Positions 24,471-31,787 of a stretch of 33,948 nucleotides of DNA are shown here, one piece after another (positions within the stretch are counted from its first letter, which is position 1; each line of letters opens with the position of its first letter). The DNA is from an uncultured bacterium (GTDB lineage: Bacteria > Bacteroidota > Bacteroidia > Bacteroidales > Bacteroidaceae): contig CALZUQ010000028.1 in NCBI GenBank assembly GCA_945829425.1, forward strand, positions 1 through 33,948, read 5' to 3'. Both the position numbers and the translations under genes were made by a program. The notes beneath the pieces are model-generated. The model was not told the DNA's origin. It ran no database searches and saw only the letters and a list, made by a program, of their open reading frames with translations.

Positions 24471-25799
24471 TCACACGCTGTGCAGGATTTCTCCGAGTGT
24501 CGGGTGGATATGCGTCATTTCACGGAACTGATCCAGAGTCACGCCGCTGCATATCAGCACTCCGGCTTCCTGAACCATGTCGGCGGCATGAGCACCGAAG
24601 GCATGGCAGCCTATGATACGCCCTGAGCCTTTCTCTGTAAGCACCTTGACCATTCCGGAGGTCTCGCCCATGGCTACCGCCTTTCCGTTAGAACGGTAAT
24701 ACGCCTTATGGCAGTCATATTCTATGCCGTCCCTCTGACAAGAGTCTTCGCTATGCCCTACACTGCCCGCCTCAGGCAGTGTGAACACCGCCGACGGCAT
24801 TATGCTGAGGTCTATGCCGTCGTCCCTTCCGAGTATGGCATTGACAGCCCTCCTTCCCTGCATCGTCGCAGCGTGAGCGAGCATACAGCGTGCGTTGACA
24901 TCGCCAATAGCGTAAACGTGCGGCACTGTTGTCCTCATGTCCTCGCCTACTGTTATAACACCGCGCTCCGTAGCTATCTCTGTAGCCTTCAGGTTCAGCG
25001 TCTCCGTATTCGGTGTCCTTCCCGTTGCCATAAGCACAATGTCGGCGTCGACAGCCTGCTCCTTCCCTTTCTTTGTGAACGCTACGCGCAGCGACCCGTC
25101 GTCGTTTCTGCTTATCGCGCTCACCGCACATTGCATGAAGAACGTTGCGTCAATCTCTTTCCTCAGACGTTTCGCAATGTCGCTGTCAAGCATCGGGAGA
25201 CATTCCTTCATATACTCCACCACCGTAACCTCGCAGCCGAAATTGCTGAAGCATGAAGCAAACTCCATGCCTATCACACCTGCTCCTATGATGCACAGCC
25301 GGCGTGGCATGTCACGCATGTCAAGGAGTTCTGTAGAGGTCACTACGCCCTCAAGATCCGCACCGTCTACGGACAGACGTTTCGGCGAAGAACCTGTGGC
25401 AATGATGATATCCTTAGCAGTATATTCCACGCCGTCAGCCCTGACGGTATTGTTGTCCTTAAACTCCGCTGCGGCTCTTACGAGCGTAATGTTCGGATGC
25501 CCCATGAGCGTCTCTATGCCCTGTCGCAGCTGTCCCGTGACCCTGTCTTTCCTCTCTACAGCCTTGGAAAAGTTGAAAGAGAACGTCACGCCTTCCAGCC
25601 CATATTCTTCGGCGTGGCTGAGACTCCGCAGCATAGCAGCATGATGGAGCAAGGTCTTCGTCGGTATGCATCCGCAGTTGAGACATGTCCCTCCCAGCTC
25701 TGCCTTTTCAAAGAGTGTCACGCTAAGTCCCTGCTCTGCAGCGTATAACGCCGTCTCATAGCCTCCGGGGCCACTTCCTATAATGATTATGTCAGACAT
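24471..25799 (-). CDS. lpdA: dihydrolipoyl dehydrogenase (L-protein)
   Basis: 442 residues from the ATG at 25799 (MSDIIIIGSGPGGYE). The frame extends 11 codons upstream only through a TTG at 25832, overlapping the end of gcvPB, so the ATG is preferred; GAAGGATAT before it is a fair ribosome-binding site. FAD-binding GSGPGGYE (8-15), the redox disulfide GGTCLNCGCIPTK (Cys39 and Cys44), a NAD-binding GAGVIGME, an ATGRTPNTE segment, and the C-terminal catalytic HIHPTLGE are present. Cys42 between the two redox cysteines is unusual, because this position is commonly Val or Arg. It reoxidises dihydrolipoyl-GcvH with NAD+. It is the last gene of the glycine cleavage operon. Confidence 0.96.
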   Translation of the reverse strand: MSDIIIIGSGPGGYETALYAAEQGLSVTLFEKAELGGTCLNCGCIPTKTLLHHAAMLRSLSHAEEYGLEGVTFSFNFSKAVERKDRVTGQLRQGIETLMGHPNITLVRAAAEFKDNNTVRADGVEYTAKDIIIATGSSPKRLSVDGADLEGVVTSTELLDMRDMPRRLCIIGAGVIGMEFASCFSNFGCEVTVVEYMKECLPMLDSDIAKRLRKEIDATFFMQCAVSAISRNDDGSLRVAFTKKGKEQAVDADIVLMATGRTPNTETLNLKATEIATERGVITVGEDMRTTVPHVYAIGDVNARCMLAHAATMQGRRAVNAILGRDDGIDLSIMPSAVFTLPEAGSVGHSEDSCQRDGIEYDCHKAYYRSNGKAVAMGETSGMVKVLTEKGSGRIIGCHAFGAHAADMVQEAGVLICSGVTLDQFREMTHIHPTLGEILHSV

Positions 25800-25828
25800 A
25801 TATCCTTCACGTGTTTTGGTGGGTTCTA

Positions 25829-27298
25829 TCAATTCGCCTTGACATCTGTCTCATAACGCAATACCGGCTGCTTTGCTGCCAGTACATCGTCTACGCGTCC
25901 TATCGGGGTGTTGTGAGGCGCATTGTGTACCGTCTCCGGCTCACGTGCCGCCTCTTCAGCAATTCTGCGCATCACGTCGATGAAAGCGTCTATCGTCTCC
26001 TTGCTCTCGTTTTCCGTAGGCTCTATCATAAGACTCTCATGGAACAGCAGAGGGAAGTATATTGTAGGAGCGTGATAGCCATAGTCGAGGAGTCTCTTCG
26101 CCACATCCATGGTCGTTATCCCCGTGGTCTTGTCCTTCAGTCCGTTGAAAACGAACTCATGCTTGCATACTCCCGGTATAGGAAGTTCGTAGAGGTCCTT
26201 CAGCCGTTCCTTTATGTAGTTGGCATTGAGAGTGGCGAGAGGTCCCACCATTCTCAGTCCTTCACGTCCGAGGGTGAGGATATACGTATATGCCCGAAGA
26301 GCCACAAGGAAGTTTCCACCAAACGCACTTACCCTTCCGAGAGCCTTCCCTCTCTCTTCGCTCATCACGAGCACCTCGTCGCCCGTCACGCGAGGAACAG
26401 GCAGGAACTCCTCCAGTCCCTTTCTCACTCCTACCGGTCCTGCTCCCGGTCCTCCACCTCCGTGAGGTGTCGAGAACGTCTTGTGCAGGTTTATGTGCAT
26501 CACGTCGAAGCCCATATCCGCAGGACGGCTTATGCCGAGCATGGCGTTGAGGTTCGCACCGTCGTAATACATCAGTCCTCCACATTCGTGTACAAGGGCT
26601 GTTATCTCAGGTATGTTACGTTCGAAGAGTCCAAGAGTGTTCGGATTGGTCATCATCATGGCAGCCACGTCGTCTCCGAGGAGCGGCTTCAGTGCCTCAA
26701 CGTCAACACATCCGTCTGCCGTGCTTTTCACCTCGACGACCTCCATGCCGCTTATTGCCGCCGAGGCAGGGTTTGTGCCATGTGCGCTGTCAGGTACTAT
26801 TACCTTTGTGCGCTTATGGTCTCCGCGGCTTGCGTGGTACGCCCTTATTACCATCAGTCCTACCAGTTCTCCGTGTGCTCCGGCATAAGGGTTTATGGTG
26901 AAGCCTCCCATTCCCGTCAGGGCGCATAGCGACTGCTGCAGTCCCAGGTAAACCCTCAAGGCACCCTGTACGGTAAACTCCGGCTGCATGGGGTGCAGTC
27001 CGCTGAATGCCGTCATGGCTGCTATCTCCTCGTTTATTACGGGGTTATACTTCATCGTGCAGCTGCCCAAAGGATAGAAGCCGTTGTTCACTCCGAAATT
27101 GTTGTTGCTAAGGTTAGTATAGTGTCTCACCACCGTCAGCTCGTCACACTCCGGCAGCATGGCGTCGGCACGTCTTCGCAAGGTATCAGGAAGCTCGTCG
27201 GCGGAATATCCTCCGAAATTGTCCTTTGGCAGGGAATATCCTTTCCGCCCTGTTTTCGACAGTTCAAAGATCAGGTTTCCGTATAGTCTGTTGTTCAT
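25829..27298 (-). CDS. gcvPB: glycine dehydrogenase (decarboxylating) subunit 2
   Basis: 489 residues, the usual size for the C-terminal half of a split P-protein. The PLP lysine is Lys273 in the motif INLHKTFSTPHGGGGPGAGP. PDSAHGTNPASA and the active-site segment YPLGSCTMKYNP near 75-86 are also typical. With GcvPA it decarboxylates glycine and transfers the aminomethyl group to lipoyl-GcvH. Its ATG overlaps the gcvPA stop by 4 bp (27295-27298), which suggests translational coupling and equal subunit amounts. Confidence 0.97.
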   Translation of the reverse strand: MNNRLYGNLIFELSKTGRKGYSLPKDNFGGYSADELPDTLRRRADAMLPECDELTVVRHYTNLSNNNFGVNNGFYPLGSCTMKYNPVINEEIAAMTAFSGLHPMQPEFTVQGALRVYLGLQQSLCALTGMGGFTINPYAGAHGELVGLMVIRAYHASRGDHKRTKVIVPDSAHGTNPASAAISGMEVVEVKSTADGCVDVEALKPLLGDDVAAMMMTNPNTLGLFERNIPEITALVHECGGLMYYDGANLNAMLGISRPADMGFDVMHINLHKTFSTPHGGGGPGAGPVGVRKGLEEFLPVPRVTGDEVLVMSEERGKALGRVSAFGGNFLVALRAYTYILTLGREGLRMVGPLATLNANYIKERLKDLYELPIPGVCKHEFVFNGLKDKTTGITTMDVAKRLLDYGYHAPTIYFPLLFHESLMIEPTENESKETIDAFIDVMRRIAEEAAREPETVHNAPHNTPIGRVDDVLAAKQPVLRYETDVKAN

Positions 27299-28629
27299 GA
27301 TGCTTCCTCCTGTATTATTTTTATAAGGTTGTCAATATCCTCGCGGGTGTTCTTCTCTGTTGCAGCAAAGAGTATCACATTGTCGCCGAGGTTCACTCCA
27401 GCCATATAGCCTTGTTCGGCACATGCCCTCTGCAGCGACTCTACGTCGCCGTCATATCTTACGGCGAACTCGTTGAAGAAAGGCTTGTCATAAACCTTAT
27501 GGAAATACGGCAGTGCCGTGAGCCTGTCGCAGAGACAGTGTGCCGCAGCGTATGACAGGCGTGCCGCCTCTTTCAGTCCCTCACGTCCCATGAGCGACAT
27601 ATATATCGTGACGTAGAGTGCCATGAGACTCTCGTTCGAGCAAATGTTCGACGTAGCCTTATGACGTCTGATATGCTGCTCGCGTGCCTGCAGGGTCAGC
27701 ACGAAAGCTCTCTGCCCTCTGTTGTCCACCGTCTGTCCTACGATACGTCCCGGCATCTTACGCATCAGTTTCTCCGTGCAGCACATATATCCTATATACG
27801 GTCCTCCGAAAGCCATAGGAAGTCCGAGGCTCTGTCCCTCGCCGACAGCGATGTCCGCCCCCCATTCTCCTGGTGTCCGAAGCACGGCAAGGTCTGCCGC
27901 AATGCTGTTTATGATGAACAGTGCCTTAGCGTCGTGGACTTTCTCCGCCACGCCCGAGAAGTCCTCAACTATACCGTATCTGTTCGGCTGCTGCAATATC
28001 ACGCCGGCTACTCCGCCTTCCGCGAGACGTGCCTCAAGAGCGTCATGGTCTGTAACGCCGTCTTTGGCAGGTATCAGCTCAATCTTTACGCCGTGGTATT
28101 TGGCGTATGTCTCTGTCACGTCGCGTGTCCTGCCGTCAACAGTGTCTGAGAGCAGCACGGTGTCAGCCTTCTTAGCCGTATGGTAAGCCATGAGCATTGC
28201 CTCGGCTGTCGCCGTTGTGCCGTCATACATTGAGGCGTTGGACACCGGCATTCCTGTCAACTCTGACATCATCGTCTGGTATTCGAAGATATAGTGCAGT
28301 GTGCCTTGCGATATTTCCGCCTGATATGGCGTATAACTTGTCAGGAACTCTGAGCGTTCGATGATATTCTGAGCCACGGAAGGGCAGTAATGGTCGTAGA
28401 CCCCCGCTCCGGCAAAGCACACAAGCTGTTTGTTCTTTGCCGCAAGTGTCTGGAAGAAGCGTCGTATCTCCACCTCGCTCATTCCTTCGGGCAGGTCATA
28501 GTCACCCCAGAAGCGTATCGACTCTGGAATGTCTGCCGAAAGGTCGTCGAGCGAGGTCATGCCACAGGCACGCAGCATGTCGGCGAGGTCTTCCTTAGTA
28601 TGTGGAAAGTATTTTTGCATGATATTCAT
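27295..28629 (-). CDS. gcvPA: glycine dehydrogenase (decarboxylating) subunit 1
   Basis: 444 residues from the ATG at 28629 (MNIMQKYFPHT); a second in-frame ATG at 28620 (MQKYFPHT) is equally likely. The frame is open 22 codons further upstream but that stretch overlaps the end of gcvH and does not resemble the family. Family segments include YTPYQAEISQGTLHYIFEYQTMMSELTGM, NASMYDGTTA, and GGPYIGYMC. It is the N-terminal half of the split P-protein and lacks the PLP lysine, which lies in GcvPB. The gene is 10 bp after gcvH. Confidence 0.96.
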   Translation of the reverse strand: MNIMQKYFPHTKEDLADMLRACGMTSLDDLSADIPESIRFWGDYDLPEGMSEVEIRRFFQTLAAKNKQLVCFAGAGVYDHYCPSVAQNIIERSEFLTSYTPYQAEISQGTLHYIFEYQTMMSELTGMPVSNASMYDGTTATAEAMLMAYHTAKKADTVLLSDTVDGRTRDVTETYAKYHGVKIELIPAKDGVTDHDALEARLAEGGVAGVILQQPNRYGIVEDFSGVAEKVHDAKALFIINSIAADLAVLRTPGEWGADIAVGEGQSLGLPMAFGGPYIGYMCCTEKLMRKMPGRIVGQTVDNRGQRAFVLTLQAREQHIRRHKATSNICSNESLMALYVTIYMSLMGREGLKEAARLSYAAAHCLCDRLTALPYFHKVYDKPFFNEFAVRYDGDVESLQRACAEQGYMAGVNLGDNVILFAATEKNTREDIDNLIKIIQEEAS

Positions 28630-28639
28630 ATTTTGGTTG

Positions 28640-29026
28640 TCAACCTTCCTTGCTGCACATCTCCTCATAGGCCTTAGCGTCCATGAGTTGGTCAAGTTCC
28701 GTCGTGTCGTTGAGTTCCACCTTTATGATCCAGTTCTCATACGGGTCTTTGTTTATCAGTTCCGGAGCGTCTTCCAACGCCTCGTTAACCTCTACCACAG
28801 TACCTGAAACGGGGGAGATAAGGTCGCTGGCAGCCTTGACACTCTCAACAGCTCCGAAGTCTTCTCCTGCCTCCACTTCGTCGTCAACTTCCGGCACGTC
28901 GACGTAAACCACATTGCCGAGTGCGTGCTGTGCGTAGTCAGATATTCCGATATACCCGAAGTTGCCTTCTATTCTTACATACTCATGACTCTCAGAATAA
29001 TAGAGTCCTTCAATGAATTTTGCCAT
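28640..29026 (-). CDS. gcvH: glycine cleavage system H-protein
   Basis: 128 residues, normal length. The lipoyl-lysine is Lys64 in AVESVKAASDLISP. The swinging lipoyl arm carries the aminomethyl group from GcvPA/PB to GcvT, then is reoxidised by Lpd. The C-terminal DPYENWIIKVEL is typical. It lies 19 bp after gcvT. The lplA gene upstream can supply its lipoylation. Confidence 0.98.
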   Translation of the reverse strand: MAKFIEGLYYSESHEYVRIEGNFGYIGISDYAQHALGNVVYVDVPEVDDEVEAGEDFGAVESVKAASDLISPVSGTVVEVNEALEDAPELINKDPYENWIIKVELNDTTELDQLMDAKAYEEMCSKEG

Positions 29027-29045
29027 AGTTGTTACGTTTTAGTTC

Positions 29046-30125
29046 TTATTTATGATACCTCTTGTTATAGAATAGTTTCTTCACCACCTTTCCCGGGAAG
29101 ACCTTTTTGCGTATCTGAATGTCAAGCGGAGTGTCGAGAGCCGCATAGCGTGCGTCGACGAGAGCCATGCACACGCTGCGGTCGGTAGATATGGTGTGAT
29201 AACCCGTCGTAACCTCACCGACCTTCTCTCCGTCCTTCATCACGGCATATCCGTGGCGTGGTATGGCCTTGTCCGCCAGTTCTATGCCCACCACTTTCTG
29301 CTTTACTCCTTCCGCCTTCTGCTTCGCCAGTGCCTCCTTGCCTATGAACTCCTCTTTGTTCAGTTTGCAGAACATTCCCAGTCCTGCCATTACAGGAGTG
29401 ATGTCCGCCGACAGCTCGTCTCCGTATAGCGGCAGACCTGCTTCGAAGCGCAGGGTGTCTCTGCATCCCAACCCGCAAGGCTTGCAGCGTCCTGAAGCTA
29501 TGAGTTTGTCCCACATGGTGCGTATCGTCTCGTGGTCGGCGTAGATCTCAAAGCCGTCCTCGCCGGTATATCCTGTCCGGCTTACTATTATGTCGCCAAT
29601 GGTCTTCACGGTATAGAATGTCAGTTCCGAGCATGCCAGCCCCAGGACCTCCTCGACTGTCTTCTCTGCCTCCGGTCCCTGCACCGCCAGCTGTCCGTAG
29701 TTCTCTGAGACATTTCTCAGGTCTATGTCATATCCTTCGGCATGTTCTGTCATCCACTGCCAGTCCTTGTCTATGTTCGCCGCGTTTATCACTATGAAGA
29801 AATCGTTTTCGCCCATCTTATACACCAGAAGGTCGTCCACGGTACCGCCGTTTTCGTAAACCATCATTCCGTAGAGGATCTTGCCGTCCTCCAAGCCCGC
29901 CACGTCGTTGGTGAAGATATGGTTGACATATCTCTCAGCGTCAGGACCCTTTACTGTCACCTCGCCCATGTGGCTGACGTCAAACACTCCGCAGGCATTG
30001 CGCACCGCCTGGTGCTCTTCTATTATGCCGCTATACTGTATAGGCATGTCAAAACCGCCGAAAGGACTTATCAGTGCTCCCAGCTCCACGTGCTTGTCAT
30101 ACAAACATGTTCTTTTGTTTTCCAT
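29046..30125 (-). CDS. gcvT: glycine cleavage system aminomethyltransferase (T-protein)
   Basis: 359 residues. GcvT takes the aminomethyl group from GcvH to tetrahydrofolate, giving methylene-THF and ammonia. Visible family segments are GGFDMPIQYSGIIEEHQAVRNACGVFDVSHMGEV near the N terminus, FTNDVAGLEDGKILYGMM, SRTGYTGEDGFEIY near 190, and CGLGCRDTLRFEAGLPLYGDEL near 240. It is the first gene of the operon gcvT-gcvH-gcvPA-gcvPB-lpdA. The leader is only about 45 nt, too short for a glycine riboswitch. Confidence 0.97.
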   Translation of the reverse strand: MENKRTCLYDKHVELGALISPFGGFDMPIQYSGIIEEHQAVRNACGVFDVSHMGEVTVKGPDAERYVNHIFTNDVAGLEDGKILYGMMVYENGGTVDDLLVYKMGENDFFIVINAANIDKDWQWMTEHAEGYDIDLRNVSENYGQLAVQGPEAEKTVEEVLGLACSELTFYTVKTIGDIIVSRTGYTGEDGFEIYADHETIRTMWDKLIASGRCKPCGLGCRDTLRFEAGLPLYGDELSADITPVMAGLGMFCKLNKEEFIGKEALAKQKAEGVKQKVVGIELADKAIPRHGYAVMKDGEKVGEVTTGYHTISTDRSVCMALVDARYAALDTPLDIQIRKKVFPGKVVKKLFYNKRYHK

Positions 30126-30156
30126 TGTGATATTATTGTTAGGTTTCTTACTTTAT

Positions 30157-30204
30157 GTCAGTTTTCTGCGTGCAAATATATTAATTTTTCCGTTACGCCA
30201 CAAA
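30157..30204 (-). promoter_or_regulatory. gcvT operon promoter with element shared with lplA
   Basis: On the minus strand TTTG (30204-30201), 20 nt, then TATATTTG (30180-30173). The 24 nt from the -7 box onward (30180-30157) match the lplA promoter region at 21 of 24 positions, including TATATTTGCACGCA and AACTGAC. Confidence 0.75.
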
Positions 30205-30271
30205 TAAAGGGCGATATTTATGTGTTAAATATATCAAATTGTCATGTCGCTACCGTCTTTCTTCTGAAAAA

Positions 30272-31258
30272 TCATGGTGTCCCTTGCTCTTCGGTGAGCA
30301 ACGACACGAGCATGTCCTTCGTCATGTTATGTATCACCTCGCCGACCTCGCATGTCAGAGCCTCTCCGACGCTCTCCCTTGTCAGGCGGCAGCCTCGGAG
30401 AGGTGTGAGGATATTTGCTCCGATGTCTCCCGTAAGGAAGAAGTCGCCCATGATGTTTATGTCCTTTATCACGTCGTTTTTCATTTCCATGCGTATCTCA
30501 AACTCTCCGACGCCTTCTATGCGGCGTTTGCGCCTCACCGTATAGCGAGGGTTGTTGCCGTAGATGAATTCCGGGGTGAGGTATTCTTGCATGATGTCCT
30601 CTATCTTCCTCACGTCGGAGTCGGTGAGTGTCAGCGTCTCGTCGCAGAGCGTCGTGCGGATATGGTTCATAAATTCGTCTATGGTCATCGTGGTATGGTC
30701 TTTCACGAGTGTGATGTGCTGCCTCACGCTGTCTACACCCTTGCTCGTCAGCTTCTCCGTACTTGGTGTTATGGCTCCCACCATATTATACATGTCGGTA
30801 TCGTAGAGCATGGTGCCGTGAACGATGCTGTGTCCCGGAATATGGTAGAAGGCGTTTCCTGACACCTTCCTGCCGTCAATGAGAATGTCGTTGCGTCCCG
30901 TCGCCTGCGCCTCAATGCCCATTTTCTGAAGCATGTAGACAATCATCGTCGTGTAACGTCCGAAGGTAAACGCCACCTGCTCGCTCTTGGTGACATAACT
31001 GAGCATGATGTTCCCCATGTCGGCATAGACACACCCGCCACCACTTTTCCTTCTGTACGTCTGAATGCCGCGTTCCTTACAGAATGCTACGTTCACCTCA
31101 TTCTCAATCAACTGGTTACGTCCGAAGATGACGGTAGGGTTCACACGCCACATAAAGAAGCTGTCCTCAGCATCAATCTTGCGTGCCACATATTCCTCCA
31201 TGGCGAGATAAAAAGGCAGGAGGCGTGGCGTGGAGTCTGGTAACTGTATGTATAGCAT
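30272..31258 (-). CDS. lplA: lipoate--protein ligase
   Basis: 328 residues. LplA activates lipoate with ATP and attaches it to lysine on lipoyl domains, here most likely Lys64 of GcvH. The lipoate-binding RRKSGGGCVYADMGN (near 72-86), the catalytic lysine in GRKVSGNAFYH, and a C-terminal accessory domain (about 250-328) are present. The usual RRxSGGGxVxHD has Ala in place of His here (VYADMGN). It is 146 bp upstream of gcvT on the same strand with no strong terminator between, but gcvT has its own promoter. The shared promoter element suggests joint control. Confidence 0.95.
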   Translation of the reverse strand: MLYIQLPDSTPRLLPFYLAMEEYVARKIDAEDSFFMWRVNPTVIFGRNQLIENEVNVAFCKERGIQTYRRKSGGGCVYADMGNIMLSYVTKSEQVAFTFGRYTTMIVYMLQKMGIEAQATGRNDILIDGRKVSGNAFYHIPGHSIVHGTMLYDTDMYNMVGAITPSTEKLTSKGVDSVRQHITLVKDHTTMTIDEFMNHIRTTLCDETLTLTDSDVRKIEDIMQEYLTPEFIYGNNPRYTVRRKRRIEGVGEFEIRMEMKNDVIKDINIMGDFFLTGDIGANILTPLRGCRLTRESVGEALTCEVGEVIHNMTKDMLVSLLTEEQGTP

Positions 31259-31264
31259 AGTATC

Positions 31265-31312
31265 GTCAGTTAATTGCGTGCAAATATACGATATTTTCTT
31301 TTATCACGCAAA
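31265..31312 (-). promoter_or_regulatory. lplA promoter with element shared with the gcvT operon
   Basis: On the minus strand TTTG (31312-31309), 20 nt, then TATATTTG (31288-31281), followed by CACGCAATTAACTGAC. Spacing and sequence copy the gcvT promoter. The leader is about 20 nt. Confidence 0.75.
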
Positions 31313-31724
31313 ATTTTTGATAAAAATTGACAACGGCAGCGGTCTGTTTAAGCTTCCACTTTATATATAATATACCACTTTCATGGATTGTTGTGGCAGG
31401 ATAAAAAAGGAAAAACTCTAAACAGCTCTTATTCAGAACGGTTTCTGAACGGTGATGAACATGTTACAGGAAGAGTATGCGGCAGAAAGTGAGTGGGGGG
31501 GGGCATATATCGTGCAAACGGGAGAAGGAGCAAAACTCGCTTAGATTTTCCCAAGTGTGGCCGATATTCAACGAAGATAAATGCAGCCAAAGTTATGTAA
31601 AACGTCAACCAGTAATTACGAACTTTTTGACGGTGGGAGAATAGTCCTCCAGACCCACTGACCAAAGGGAAGGAGTTTCCTAGAGCTTGCGAAAAATTAA
31701 TAGAACGAACCTTTAGTTATAATA
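31313..31724. other. gene-poor gap with a G9 tract
   Basis: No convincing gene is seen between the lplA promoter and the hairpin behind the LRR gene. The stretch contains a run of nine G residues at 31495-31503 in otherwise AT-rich DNA. A 78-codon minus-strand frame (31429-31665) crosses the G run but shows no domain and a biased composition, so it is probably not a gene. The sequence could be a decayed gene or a dispersed non-coding repeat. Confidence 0.5.
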
Positions 31725-31773
31725 CAGACTTTCAAGCTATATATCAACAAAGTGATAATAGCTCGAAAGTCTG
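31725..31773. terminator. long hairpin after the LRR gene
   Basis: CAGACTTTC and GAAAGTCTG, continued by AGCTAT/ATAGCT and TATCA/TGATA, give a stem of about 20 bp with one mismatch and one bulge around a 6-nt loop. It starts 14 bp past the LRR stop. No T tract follows on either strand, so it may be an mRNA 3' end stabiliser as much as a terminator. Confidence 0.6.
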
Positions 31774-31787
31774 CTATTGTACATGCG

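Noticed and set aside
24937..25644. A 235-codon plus-strand frame opposite lpdA
   Set aside because: It is a Ser/Arg-rich shadow of a well-supported gene.
25811..26929. A 372-codon plus-strand frame opposite gcvPB
   Set aside because: gcvPB on the minus strand is unmistakable and complete. The opposite frame has no recognisable domain and is a by-product of codon bias.
28630..28695. N-terminal extension of GcvPA
   Set aside because: The extra 22 residues overlap the end of gcvH in another frame and do not match GcvPA proteins.
30126..30271. Glycine riboswitch before gcvT
   Set aside because: The predicted leader is only about 45 nt, and the rest of the gap is upstream of the promoter. Two aptamers cannot fit.
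29742..30545. A 267-codon plus-strand frame crossing from gcvT to lplA
   Set aside because: It runs across two real genes and the gcvT promoter in antisense and shows no domain.
31429..31665. A 78-codon minus-strand frame in the gene-poor gap
   Set aside because: No domain, no ribosome-binding site, low-complexity Pro/Leu content, and it reads through a G9 tract.
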